Positions 14,970 through 26,973 of a stretch of DNA of 64,000 bases are shown piece after piece. The position numbers and the translations under genes are program-made. The notes below the pieces were generated by a model. It saw only the letters and a list, made by a program, of their open reading frames with translations, made no database searches and was not told the DNA's origin. Position 1 is the first letter of the stretch, and each line of letters starts with the position of its first letter. Source of the DNA: Warburgia ugandensis (Eukaryota > Streptophyta > Magnoliopsida > Canellales > Canellaceae); assembly GCA_035236585.1 (NCBI GenBank), contig CP141138.1:28903437-28967436 (forward strand), read 5' to 3'.

Positions 14970-17900
14970 TGTGATGACCCAGGTTTTTAAAACACTTTTC
15001 ATAATTATTTTTGAAATGTGGCACCCCTAGTTAGAAAATAATTTGAAAACCAACAACGAAAAGTGTTTTCTTTGAAATTCATTTCAAAACCCCGAGTGTC
15101 ATCCTTCAACTTCCCAGTTAATCTATAATTTACTCTAATTTTAAATTTTGAAAAATCAAAATAAAATTTTATTTTCAAGTAATTAATTTTAAAATAAGTT
15201 TACTTCTTAGAATCCATCCAATCAACAGACATCATCCCTACATTATTGCAAATTAAAGTCCAACTACAACAATTATGCATATACAATCCAAGTGTAATTA
15301 CAACACACCCTCAAATGTCTCAATCAGCTACTCGCCTGATACTTCTTCACTCATATCTGTCTGAATATGAGATAATGTAACATTCAAACATTTACAATAT
15401 CTCAGCAAGCTATACTTGGTAGGGGAATAATATGCATATGAAAACATAGAGAAACATTTCTTTCTCACAATTTAATAATTATTTCAGTGCATCAATAATT
15501 TGCATAATTAAATTTAAGATAATCTCAAAATTTAGAGTATCATATTTCAAAGCATTTTATGCATATATCATGAATGAATCCAATGGTGCAATATCATATT
15601 CAAATCAGAATCAGAATTTTGAATAAACTTTCTGACTAGATGTAAATATCATAAATAGATCCAACGATGCAATGCCATGTACAAATCATGATTAGAATCT
15701 CAAATAAAGCTTTGGATAGCAATAAGAGTTAAATAATGTTAAACTTGTAAAAGTAATGACTATAGTCATCAGCGATCATACGCCTAACTATATGGGACCC
15801 ATAATATCCAGCCACTGCTGGGTTATGAGCTCATACCAAGCACATTATCATGCCACATCCTGATTGGTACTATAACTCAGTTGTGATTTAGGACCCAGTC
15901 GTTAAGGAAAACCAAACACACATGCTTTCACTCAGTCATGCTCACAGCACTATGCTAAAATCATGGACTACTATGCTGCAACTTACATCTTGCACTCTAG
16001 GATCTGCTATCATTCTTCCATTGACACCACCTATGCAAGTCTAGTCATGGATTCACATGGATGGAAGACTAAATAATGGCATGTGGACTTCCCATGATTG
16101 CCACACCTGAATTAGTTACTCTTTGAGCATGGTGTCCACATCATATCATAAATCTCAGAGGGCAAGCGGCCAACCCTACATCCCTCCTAGCATAGTATCC
16201 ATGAGGCTCATGCATGCATAAAAAATCCCTAAGGTCTCCATGCCTGGATATAATAAAATCATCAGGCTATATGTCTGTCTCATATAAAATTCATAGAAAT
16301 AATATATCATGTGCATAGTTGGTACCTTATACCAAAATCCAACCCATTCAACTGTCGAGTCAAATCATGTGGATATAAAACTTGCATTGTGTTCTTAAGT
16401 CATATACAATATTAGAGCCTTTTTGTTTCACAGATTATGTCATAAAAACTACGTGTATAATAACACATTTTAGAAATAAATCATGCAATTCAAACTCATG
16501 CAGTTACTAAAATCACCTCATGATATATCAAAAGTTAATGCAATTTTTGAGAATTGGCATTTTAAATTCCACCTACCTCAAATATTGCTATCTAGTCCCT
16601 CAAAATACTCAATAGGCTCAAGTTGAATCAATCTACATATCTACCAAAACATACACACATTACAATGTCATTATTTTACTTTCAAATTCTCATTATGACT
16701 CATTTAATCTTTGATCATCTTTAAACATGATAATCTTACCTTTACTAATCTCTTATCATAGGTATGTCTCTTTATTTTTGCCACAATATCACATTTGGAC
16801 CATTGATTAAAGATCAAGGGTCCATACCATTTAATTATACTTAATTCTTATTGATATCTAACATACAAATAGTCTATTTCACATTTCAATGTTTAATATA
16901 TTGATTCAACAATCAGATTGAATTCTAATCGGTCAAATCAATAGTTCCAAATCATCTTAACATCCAATTTTTCTAATAGATGATCATCATAATAATTCAA
17001 CCATTGAATTTAGACTAGTTGATAATTTAAATAATCTAATTGCTCTTCCTAAAGTTTAATATATCCTAATCATGCCTATTTACTAAGTTTTCTACAACTT
17101 ATTAGGTATAATATAAATTTAATTTAATTTAATTGATTTATATAAGATTTGGTGATGATCTTACCTCTAATTGCTTAAATCCAAGTATGATTAGTGTATG
17201 AGGTGTTATGATTGGATTTGATAGTCTCTAATCTTGCTTCATCTCATTTTTGGGTGCACCACTGTTCTAGATTGTTGCTCTAGCCTTCTTCAATCTACAA
17301 ATAAACTTAGGGGTTTTATTAATTGGGGCACAATAAATGCATTTGAAGGTTCCTATATCAAAATATGATCATTATTTTCTCTATTAAAGTAATCCTTGCA
17401 TGCGCCATCTTTAGATCAAAACTTCAATGGTTCGATCATCTCCAACTGGAGATTCATTGACACAACTGCATAGATTGGGTGATGAGGATTCCAAATATGT
17501 AAACTTTTTTGTGTTTTACCATCACTAAAATCTAGTCACTGTTGGCAACTACACATAGTGTATAATTTTTAAAAATTTTAAAATCTAACTTATCAACCTT
17601 GTAGATCAAGTCTTTACCATCATTCTTGTAGAATTTTGTGACATTTCATTATTGTTTGATGCAAAAAACTTCAAAAAAATCATAGCCTGTGCTAGAAAAC
17701 TAACACAGTCGAGTCACCAATGTGGATTTTCATTCATATGTCCATCTTTCTTCTCTAATCTTCAAGCTGTAAAATGGATATTTCTCAACACACTTTGGGA
17801 AAGAAAATGAATGTTTTGATCATTGTTTTTTAATTGATTTTCTGCCTACTTTTTCATTCTTTAACGCATTTTTCTCCATCGTGAAAATAGTGATGCCCAC

Positions 17901-18473
17901 TGTTTTAAGCACAATCTAATGGCCTAAATCTCTCTGATCATTTCTAATTTTTGTTGCTATAGTCCTTTGTGTGAGGGTTGAGATGAATGGTTCAGATCTT
18001 TCAATCTCACCATCTATCACCTTGTCCTTGGTTGTCTTCTACAATGGTCTTTACCATTTTTCTGTTGCCAAATTTCTCCAAGGTCAATGATAATGGAAGC
18101 TCAATATTTCTCTTCCCTTTCTTGTTTCCTTCCTCTTCTTCTTCTTCCTTCTACCCTTTCTCTCTTCTTCTTCTCCTCCTTTCTTTCCTCTCTCAGTTTC
18201 ACGTTCTTCATTAGGTATCAGGTAGGGGAACTCAACTATTTTCTTCTATGTGGGGGTGCCATTAGTAAAAATAGGCCTTCCCTTTAACTCATGATCATTT
18301 CTTATTTTTTATAATATATAATTATATATAGTTATATATTACTAAAACATAAAAAATTTCATGTCTTTCATTAGTTATCCTTAAATATTAGAATCTTAGA
18401 AATTAAAGTTCGCATTTCTTCTTTTCAATTCAATCCATTTACATAAAATAAAGTAAAAAGTAGGAGTGTCACA
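14970..18473 (+). mobile_element. LTR-like block 2 (probable solo LTR, plus)
   Basis: A roughly 3.5-kb non-coding block starting TGTGATGACCCAGG and ending GGAGTGTCACA, hence TG...CA. Its first hundred bases resemble the start of block 1 in the opposite orientation, including a shared GGCACCC stretch. Flanking pentamers (TAGAA and TAACA) do not match well. A pyrimidine-rich tract at 18110-18200 yields spurious serine/leucine-rich frames. No coding relics were recognised. Confidence 0.45.
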
Positions 18474-19213
18474 TAACAAAAAAGACTTCCCCGTTGGAAG
18501 AGAAGCCAACAGAGTCACCATTCATAAAGTCTTATGAGAATGAATAGAGAAGAAATATGTGATAAATTTTGGATCTTCTTCTTCTGTGGAAAACACCCCT
18601 ATTTGTAGCTAGGGTTTGAGTTGCAACACAAATTGTAGAAAATTACCATGGCTGGATCAAACAAATTGCAAAGAATTGATAGACAACATCATTAAATGTT
18701 TGGAGAAAACAAAAGCATTTCACATGGAGTTCAAGAATTTGATCTTAGAAGCATGTATGAGAACATTATTTTGACATCAAACCTCACCATACAATGCTTA
18801 AAACCACACATTATAATCATGTTTTTAAATCATGGAAGTTCTCCTATGTATCTCTCTAGAATTTCTTTTATACATATGTATATATTGATGTGTATTAAAG
18901 AAAATTGGGGTTTGGGATCACTTTTTTGTATTTTTTTTTTTGTCAATCTAAAATGGCCATGTGATTATGCTTTAATCATATGCCCTTGGTACCAAAACTC
19001 ACATCAATCTGAAATTTCGAAGTCTTCATTTCTTGCCTTTTTATTGACATAAATCTAGAAATGAAAGCCTTAAGTATTCCTATTAGAAATGAATTTTGGT
19101 ACCAAGAACATCTCACTAAGGCCAAATCATGTGAACATGTTGAATTGATAAAAATATAACAACACAAGCCGAAACCCCCTTTTTCTTCAATACACAGGTA
19201 CGCATGGCAGAAA

Positions 19214-19244
<31 letters not shown>

Positions 19245-19320
19245 AGTAATTACTTGCGTTCCTAAAATTGAAAAGTGGGTTCACTTTTTCATGTTTCTTA
19301 GTGTATAAAAAAATTTGTCC
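18474..19320. other. non-coding, no gene recognised
   Basis: AT-rich sequence containing a 118-residue plus-strand frame (18696-19052) with no recognisable domain, and a short (CT)n at 19218-19245. The 18950-19170 part contains a weak inverted repeat: the segment around CCTTGGTACCAAAACTCACA (18982) has a reverse-complement counterpart near 19080-19100. Confidence 0.4.
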
Positions 19321-19324
19321 TAAG

Positions 19325-19800
19325 CACCAAATCTCATGGTAGTTGGATGTCACTAGGTCCTCCATTTTTAGAGCTTTTGAAGCAAAAAATAGACGGTGTA
19401 ACACAACAAATCTCTAAGATACAAAATACTATTTACTTTTTCTGTTCATAAGTTCCAAAAGTGGAGGACCTATGGGCATACAACCGCTATGAGATTTTAT
19501 ATCTAGGCCATCTGAGATGGTGCAAATCAGTTGAATATCTTAGATCATTGAAAAATGAAAAAACTAGAGCTTGTAAATCAGTTGACCATCTTAGATCATT
19601 GAAAAGTGAAAAAACTAGAGCTTTTAAAGCCAAAAAATGTATGGTGTAACACAACAAACCTTTGAAATACAAAATACCATCAATTTTTTTACTTTAAAAG
19701 TCTAAAATGAAGGACCTAGAGACATCCAAGTGAGATGAGATTTTATATATAGGCCATCTAAGATGGTGCAAATCAGATGATCATCTGAGATTGCTGAAAA
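19325..19800. repeat. direct and inverted repeat cluster
   Basis: A motif around TGGAGGACCTATGGGCATAC (19462) occurs three times: inverted at about 19328-19375, direct at 19455-19500, and direct at 19700-19750. It is followed by AGGCCATCT and GGTGCAAATCAG, present at 19505-19530 and 19750-19780. A 60-base tandem unit (AGATCATTGAAAA...CTAGAGCTT) is duplicated at 19540-19625, and GGTGTAACACAACAAA occurs at 19395 and 19644. The first two copies could form a hairpin. It looks like the debris of a fold-back or MITE-type element. Confidence 0.7.
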
Positions 19801-19943
19801 AGCATGTAGTAGTCCTGCTTTTTCAATCATAGGGACGCCTATGATACAACTAGTTGTTATCATATAATTACTCCTCTCTCGTGCCTTCTTTGCTAATACT
19901 TCTCTCAGAGAACCTATAAGAAAGACCGAAAGTAAAATTAGGA

Positions 19944-19944
<1 letters not shown>

Positions 19945-20011
<67 letters not shown>
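19945..20011. repeat. (ATA)n microsatellite
   Basis: About 22 perfect ATA/AAT trinucleotides. The tyrosine-rich minus-strand frame crossing it is a repeat artefact. Confidence 0.97.
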
Positions 20012-20013
<2 letters not shown>

Positions 20014-20255
20014 CCAAGATAACAATGGAGAAAAGGAAACAGAATTAATGGCATCATACTGGGTACTCTAGTTTCTAAATCACTGCATACTTTTCCCTAC
20101 ATATCTTTCCACCGTCGACCGCATCTAAGGGACAAGAGACATGCAATGTACGTTGTTGTGTCCTGTATTACAGTATCCCAACATTCCTCTTTTATCGAAA
20201 ATCCTCGGTATATTAATCAGATTTAAAAACCTACGGTTCATTTTATTTTAAAGAA

Positions 20256-20673
20256 CAGGAACGCTGGGATAGTGCCCGAGCCACAGCTGCTTGCTGTGGT
20301 GTAATCCACTTTTGCATGATAAGCCCCGTAAATCGTCGATCAGACATATCCACCTGTTTTCTATGCCTCTGGATCATTTGTATGCCAAATGTTAAGGTTA
20401 CTAAATGAACATAAAATTCAAAAAATGCACTTCTTACTTGTTGAATATGCACCATTATTTAAACAAGATTTTCTACTGTCCATGTTCTGTGATCAAAAGA
20501 AAATTTGTTTAGACTCTAAGCTCATCCAATCCTTTGCTATTTTTGGGCAAAAGTGGTCCAAAGCCATAGAAAACAGATGAACGGGTCTGATCGATGATTT
20601 GTGAGGCCAATGATGCAAAAGTGGGGTGCATCGCAGCATGCATCTGTGGTGAGTGTACTATCCCAGCATTCCC
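20256..20673. repeat. large imperfect inverted repeat
   Basis: The arms are about 20256-20370 and 20563-20673, with a loop of about 190 bases. The reverse complement of the left arm and the right arm share, in the same order, CATAGAAAACAG, GTCTGATCGA, ATGCAAAAGTGG, a CTGTGG block and ACTATCCCAGC. A further direct partial copy (AGTATCCCAACATTCC) lies near 20171. The arm sequence is more GC-balanced than its surroundings. It could be a fold-back transposon, or an inverted duplication of a low-copy segment. No clear target duplication was found. Confidence 0.75.
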
Positions 20674-21901
20674 TTTTAACGAGATTCAACTTCAACAGTC
20701 TAGTCAGTCGTATCACTCTAATGAGGCTAGCACACTGGCATGTCATCGTTTCCAGTACCTAAAACAGTAAGCGGTGAATCCTTCTAAAGATTTCGAAAGT
20801 TTATTATCTCAAATCTAATAATAGGAGCTGATATTCTCACGCCATTTCTGTACTACTGCCATACTCTCTTTTGAAATTTTGTCATATTTTTATCTCACAT
20901 GCCCGCTCATAATCTCCCATGAAGGCTCTTCCGACACCCTTTCACCGAACCCATTTATTATTTTCACCCACAAATGTTTGAGGAAGAAGAAGGCTAAAGG
21001 AAGAAGATACTAGGACCGTTATAACCTTGTAATTTCTCATATGAAGGGCGCATGATGAACTCCCATTTCAATACACAATGGAAAAGAGACGAAAGCCCCA
21101 CATTGAGTCATTTAAAGGCACTTCAAGGTATCGATGTGAGATTTCAATGGCTAAAGCAATTAAGTAGAAAACTTTAAAAAACTCTAAGGGTACAAAGTGA
21201 AAATTCTTCACTAAAGATTTCACTTTAAATGGTCCTTCCTAGAAAGAAGCCGATCTATTATTGAGTCTAAACATTACCATCTTTTACTTTTCAAAAAACA
21301 AAAAAACTTCGAGTACAACCACCTCTGCGTTTTTCCATTTTTGTATAGAAAAATCTCTACATAAGTAATTAGAACTTCTGTCTAGAAAAACGCCAAATGA
21401 AAACAAGAGCACGAAGCCAAATGGGCATCTCGTCGGTTAACACTGTGACAGGTCTGGAGCCTCCATCTCATTAGGGGATGTGTTATAGATTAAGAAAAGT
21501 GTGTACGCAGTTTGCTTTGTTAAGTTCTTCGCTTGAACCAAGAACGAAAGACAAGAAACACCAAGAGTATAAATACGCGTGCAAATCAAATATTCATTCA
21601 ATGGAGACAATGAATGGATTTCAAAACGGTACCATACTTTCATCTATACACCAATAGAGAACTTCATACAAAAACAGAACTGGTTTTACAAAACCCAGAT
21701 GATGAGAAATCCACAAATCAATGTAACCAAACGCACAAATGGATCAGATCATTGACCAGGACGTCTCTAGTCTGATGCATAACAAATTCCCAGCCACACA
21801 GACACAAAAATGAAGAGAAGGTGAATTGGAACCGAATATATAAAGGGTATAATTTACTAGTTCTAAAAAAACAAATGAACTGTACTGATTGTATAGAAGG
21901 G
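20674..21901. other. 3' flank of the FAR1-type gene
   Basis: No coding region supported. The part just beyond the stop codon at 21902 (about 21440-21901) is the likely 3' UTR and downstream region of the minus-strand FAR1-type gene. AT-rich stretches are present, but no single polyadenylation site can be chosen with confidence. Confidence 0.45.
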
Positions 21902-22093
21902 CTATTTGAGGGATTGCATTTGATCTTCAGATTCAATTTCTCTTATGGTCTGCCTTATGTCTTCAACTTTTTTAGATAATTCCTCCTCAATATCCTTCAA
22001 AACCATGAGCAAATGTTCTCGGTATCCTGCACACCGGCGATTCACCCGGTCCAGCTCTTGAGTCAGTTCCCTTATAGTCTTATCCTTGTCACC
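21902..22093 (-). CDS. FAR1-type (FRF-like) zinc-finger protein, exon 2
   Basis: The terminal exon encodes residues 229-291 and the TAG stop of the gene whose first exon is 32316-32999. The 63 residues start GDKDKTIRELTQEL and continue through YREHLLMVLKDIEEELSKKV to the end. This matches the C-terminal tail of short plant FAR1-family proteins (DEKDKxIQELTxEL...YxEQL...), a charged helix likely to form a coiled coil for dimerisation. The acceptor is TTTCTGTTGTAG before GGTGAC. It is in phase 0, as is the exon-1 donor, so the joined frame stays open. Recognition comes from the family pattern; no search was run. A small exon in between cannot be ruled out, because the intron is 10.2 kb. Confidence 0.85.
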   Translation of the reverse strand, partial: GDKDKTIRELTQELDRVNRRCAGYREHLLMVLKDIEEELSKKVEDIRQTIREIESEDQMQSLK

Positions 22094-23379
22094 CTACAAC
22101 AGAAATGGGAGTATAAGACCATTAGTTGCCGCGGGGAAAATACGCCAGAGTTATCTAACTTAGTAAATGATCCAGTATATAGTACATTAGGATTGAATAA
22201 GATCGACAAAAGCTATGCACCTAGAAACAATCCAGTGAGTCATGCATGGTATAGCAGCTCATTTCAATGGAGAGTTATGAAGCAATTTTTGTACAGTTTC
22301 AAGAATTCTAGTCAGGATAGAAAGGAAAGGCAGAATCCTGAAGTAATCTCCCCAACTAGTGCCTTTCTTAGCAAGAGGATTTGCCAACGGTAAAATAATG
22401 CATAATGATGTGAACCATCTGAGAAGACACTCCATCAAAGAGGAGCAAAACAGTAGGAAAATTTTCTAGTCTCTGCTTCACTAGAAGTCCCTGATTCCAG
22501 TGTCAATGAGAAAAGCAAAAATACCCAAACTTTTACGATCCCTAAATGCTCCAACCCACCTTTTTCTCTAATAACCAGCCAAATTGACTAACAAAAGCTT
22601 TCTGCTGCTCTGGTGGTTACCACAGGTCAATTTTTCCCAAAAGAAAAAAGGAAGTTTTCTGCTCGGCCACTTCATTTTGGCCCCCTCCCCTCTTCAATCG
22701 GCAATCAACAGATTCACTTATGATCTGCGGACACTGACATGGGCTTCCTGACAAAACACAGATCTGGGTGTCTGACACGGCAGCTCCTTAAAAACCAGAC
22801 ATTGTTACACACCAAATAAATAAAAAAGAAATGCTATCCCAAATGAGTTCCTAGACTGACTCTGAAACTTCATGAAGCCAAGCCCCACATTTGGATGATG
22901 TAACCCAATCATCTTGTTCAGAGTCTCATATTCAGGCTATTTATGAAAAATCATATCCAATGGATGCTTCTAGGTACTAGTTTTTTCCTTAAAAAAATCT
23001 AATGGATATGGTTTAAACACCAAAAATGCATAGCTAAAATCATCCAACAGACATGAATTTTGGTGTTAGCCTATCTAAGGGAGGCCCAACAAGATAGACA
23101 GGTCAGATTATACAAACGCAAGGCGTTAGCTAGGTGGAGTTTCAGAGTCAGTGCCAGAACTCAGTTAGGTAGCATTTCTCATAAATAAATAAATATAACA
23201 AAAAAAAAAGAAAAAAAAAAAGCACTAAGCTAACAACATCTTGAGAAGAAGCCATGTAAACATGCAGCAGCTTCATCGAATGTTACAATGAGAGTCGAAA
23301 CTCCCACATGAAAGATGTTTTTGAGCTGGATGCTTGTTCGTATGTGAGGAAGTGTCCACACAGTTGTTGACACAGGTTG

Positions 23380-23536
23380 GTGTCATGTCGTATGGATCAT
23401 CATCATCAAGACCTTATCCCAATTAGGGGTCAGCCACATGAATCTTATTCCTCCATTCCACTCTATTAAATACCATGTCTTCATTTAGTCTCAAAGTTTT
23501 TAAATCTTTCCTCACCACGTGTCATGTCGTATGGAT
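23380..23536 (-). mobile_element. 5'-truncated RTE-type LINE with 18-bp target duplication
   Basis: The inserted segment 23398-23518 (121 bases) is the reverse complement of the common plant RTE-LINE 3' end (...GGCTGACCCCTAATTGGGAT, then AAGG, then a GATGATGATGA tail). It is flanked by a perfect direct repeat, GTGTCATGTCGTATGGAT, at 23380-23397 and 23519-23536. A microsatellite-like tail, 5' truncation and a long target duplication are the marks of target-primed reverse transcription. It encodes nothing. Confidence 0.88.
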
Positions 23537-24735
23537 ACGAGAGGGAAATAGAAGTGTGCGGCAAATCATACGATTCATGTCAAGAACAATTTTTAAGAGG
23601 CAAGAATAACTTCGATAAGGTTCAGTGTGTCCTCAGCCAAACCACTGTCAAAAGGGAAAAAGCCAAAAGCAACTACTGTCCCTAACATTGCTAAGGTAGT
23701 TACACCACCATTCCCCAACTATAACCCACCCTTCCAAGAATATCCTGAGAACAATCTCCTCCATATGATTTCTCTGAAACCTCCACAACCATTTGGTGAA
23801 AGCTCTTTGCCTCTTGAAACCACATTCAAGAAGGTCAATCCCTTCACTAAATTCTGACACCTCAGATATCCATAAGGTATGCTTAATGTCTTTCCTTTTC
23901 ACATGCTTCTCAAAGGAAGATTCACTTCTGAGCAATCTCTAGCAATACTCAAGAGAGACATTGATGCAGGAGCATCTTTGCCATTTCTAAAGCATCTTAA
24001 AAACTGCAAAAAGGAAGAAGAAGAAGAAGAGATTACTATTCATTTAACCCCAAATGATCCTCCTTGAATAATAAGTACGTTACTTCCACTTGCAAGGAAC
24101 CTCTCTAATGCCTCCACTACCGCACTCCAAAAGACAGCATCTGCAGGAAATGGCACTCACACCATCTGAGGAAGCCCCAGAGATAATTAGATAAGCACTC
24201 CACTTTGCCCCAGGATTCTCTGCCAAACTAAGGATATATTCAACCCTGAACCCTAACCACCAAGCAACCAAATCCCCTGTAACACATCCCAACACCAAAC
24301 CCCATGCTTTTGTTCATGTTTAACCTCAACCTGGGCATTGCTTTAAACCCATTAGCAGGTATAGTTAAATTCTTCACCTGCTCCTTCAAATGTCAATAAA
24401 CAAAGAAAAAGATGGAAAGTTGTCCAAGCCATAGAATATGTGATAGCTGCAATCAAACTGCTATCCCCTCAGTTGAACCTCTTCTTCAGCTCAACATTTT
24501 AGTTGAAGGTTCGTCCCATATGCTAATTTCCTGAGAATTTAAACTCTGAAAGAAAACTCAGTAACTTCCCACTACTATGTATTGGGAATAAAGAAACCAA
24601 TTGTGTACCCCATCTCTCTCCTCATCCTAGACAATGACTCAAAATCAGAACCCTAGACAGTATTTCAAGTCATCCATAGAAGTGGCTTAGAACAACATGA
24701 TAAGCTCTTTGGTGATGCTTTTTTAGCCATAAAAC

Positions 24736-24828
24736 GATAATGCCATAGGGGAAAGGAGAAACAAGATTCGTGTAGCCAACCCCTAATTGGGATAAGGCTT
24801 TGATAATGATGAAAAAGATAATGTCATA
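24736..24828 (+). mobile_element. very short RTE-type LINE 3' end
   Basis: The insert 24748-24816 contains CGTGTAGCCAACCCCTAATT followed by GGGATAAGGCTTTGATAATG, the plus-strand form of the same LINE 3' end found inverted at 23398-23518. It is flanked by GATAATGCCATA (24736-24747) and GATAATGTCATA (24817-24828), a 12-bp target duplication with one mismatch. Only the last 69 bases or so of the element are present. Confidence 0.8.
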
Positions 24829-26763
24829 CAGGAAACTTTCCAACCTTACCTACTAAATTTTTCATCTTCTTCAGAGTCATAACCATCATAAAGGTCTGCA
24901 GGGTTAACCTCCTTTTGAATCCAACCCTGATAAAACAAATCCTTTGTAACTCATTAGCATCCTTCCCAACCTTAATCCTAAGAGAATGTCATCATGAACC
25001 CATCAGGACAAATGCCTTGTCTCTCTCCATGGGAGAAGCCACCACCTATCTCTTTAACAAACTATTCCAATCTACTTCCTGCTCCACTAGATACCTTTCT
25101 ATAGCGGATCCTTCCAAATATGGATTAGGTTTCCCAGCTCGATTCAAGTTAGAACTCAACCAAGGTAAAACTGAATCAAATCAGGACAACAAATTTTCTT
25201 TTATCTTTTACTCCTTCTAACTCAGGTGAGTCAAAGGTGTTTTTGATTAACTGAATATGGCAAAAAATCATACTCGAACAAGAACTCTGAGGGAAAAACT
25301 AGTCATATTTACCACAATGCTTCCACTCTAATCACTCTACAGTTAACATTGACCACCTTCTAAAAGCAACGAAATTTTTACCACATGTCCTAGGGCAAGA
25401 CCCTTAACTTTTTCCTTTTTTTGGATTCTTTCTAGTAATGAAGAGCGTAAACTTTGGTCAACAACTGATTCCTTTTTCAAGCAGAAACTAACCATGAGAT
25501 ATTTAGCTTTCACTCTTCAAAGAAACTGTTGAAAAGGATGGGAAAGGAACCCAAAGATGCTTCTCTCAAGCATGTAAGAATATCCGAACAAACTAAGATG
25601 CCTACACCATAAAAAAATATGACTTATTAGCATAATATATTAACAAAATAGAGCCAAAGCATTTTTGTCTTTTCGTTTCGGAATTGCCCAATGTGAAAGA
25701 TAAGTAACTCCTACTTCATTCATAGATTACTATCAAAGGACAAACAGAGATGACATAACATACAATACACACAATATGAGGCTGTACCATGTAACCAGTA
25801 TTTTGGCAAAGAACATTGTGAACCAAGACATTCATGCTTCCACCTCCAAAATTCCCAGGAGCTAAAGAATCAAGGAAACTGGACATAAAGTTCAAAATGT
25901 AAGAGAACAAATTAAAAATGTAAATTGCAGCTACTCAGCCTAAGGAAAACAGCTTGCATATTTTGAAGTCACTCCTTGCTTGCTCTTCAGAATCCACTCC
26001 TCAAGCTATTTGCTCTAAAACTTCTTCAGGAGCATAGTAAAGCTTGACATCAGAAAAGCTTTAAAACTTTCCAAAAAAGCATCTTCCAGACCTCAGGGTA
26101 AAGGTAACTTCTGGAAACTGTAAAGTATTGCATTTCTAGAGGTCTCTCTACCTCACTAGAGCCCCTCAAACCTGTTGGATCACTTCGGATCTCTTATGGT
26201 TCCACCAATTACCACTGGGTTTAGGTTGTCAAGTGACTATGAATCTAAGTTAAGCATAATATAGGATTTTGATTGGGTAGACCACTTTCTACATCCTTCT
26301 TGTTTCTCATTTTGAATTGTTTTTTGTACTGAGTTGATCCCACATTCAGATTCATGTCAACAAACCTCAACCTCCCTATTTGTTGCTACATCACTAAGGA
26401 CATAAAAGCAATAATTATCTTCCAAAAATTACTCTAACACCCACTCTTACAGTAAACGTAGCAGATGAAGAACAGACTCATGATCGGTACTAATCTCCTA
26501 TCAAACCATAGATACTTCATTGGAATCCCTCTAAATCCACCCACTCAATGACTTGTAACTCCTTCCATAATCGAGTCAAGTGACAAGAGAAGGCTTGTCT
26601 CAGAAAGAGATTAAAGACTTCATTTCTGGAAATTTCACATTTTTCAACTTCTTTGGATGGTTGCAATATTTATGATATTGATAATATAACCACACTAAAG
26701 ATAAATCAATTGCCAAATTCAGCTTTATGGAATCAATATTCACCAAATAAGCAATCTCCCAAC

Positions 26764-26973
26764 CAAACTAACTCAAAAGGGCAGTCTGGAGCATGAAGCT
26801 CCTGCCTATGTGGGGTTCGGGGAAGGGGAGGATCACAAGGGTCTATAATACGCAGCTTTATCTTGCATTTTGCAAGAGGCTATTTACATTCCTCAAACCT
26901 GTGACCTCAGGTCACACAATGACAACTCCACCATTGCACCAAGGTTCCCCTTCTACGTGATCAAACTAACTCA
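26764..26973 (-). mobile_element. Au-like SINE with 12-bp target duplication
   Basis: The insert 26776-26961 closely resembles the widespread plant Au SINE family. On the minus strand it starts GTAGAAGGGGAACCTTGGTG, has an A-box-like CTTGGTGCAATGG and a B-box-like GGTCACAGGTTTGAGG (the two internal pol III promoter boxes of tRNA-derived SINEs), and ends GCTCCAGACTGCCCTTTT. Perfect repeats CAAACTAACTCA lie at 26764-26775 and 26962-26973. It encodes no protein and depends on a LINE for movement. It sits in the intron in the same direction as the gene. Confidence 0.88.

Noticed and set aside
19702..20025. 107-residue minus-strand frame with a run of tyrosines
   Set aside because: The tyrosine run is the ATA microsatellite; the rest is the repeat cluster at 19325-19800.
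24915..25220. 101-residue plus-strand frame in the intron
   Set aside because: No recognisable domain, no splice or promoter context, opposite strand to the host gene; not distinguishable from chance.
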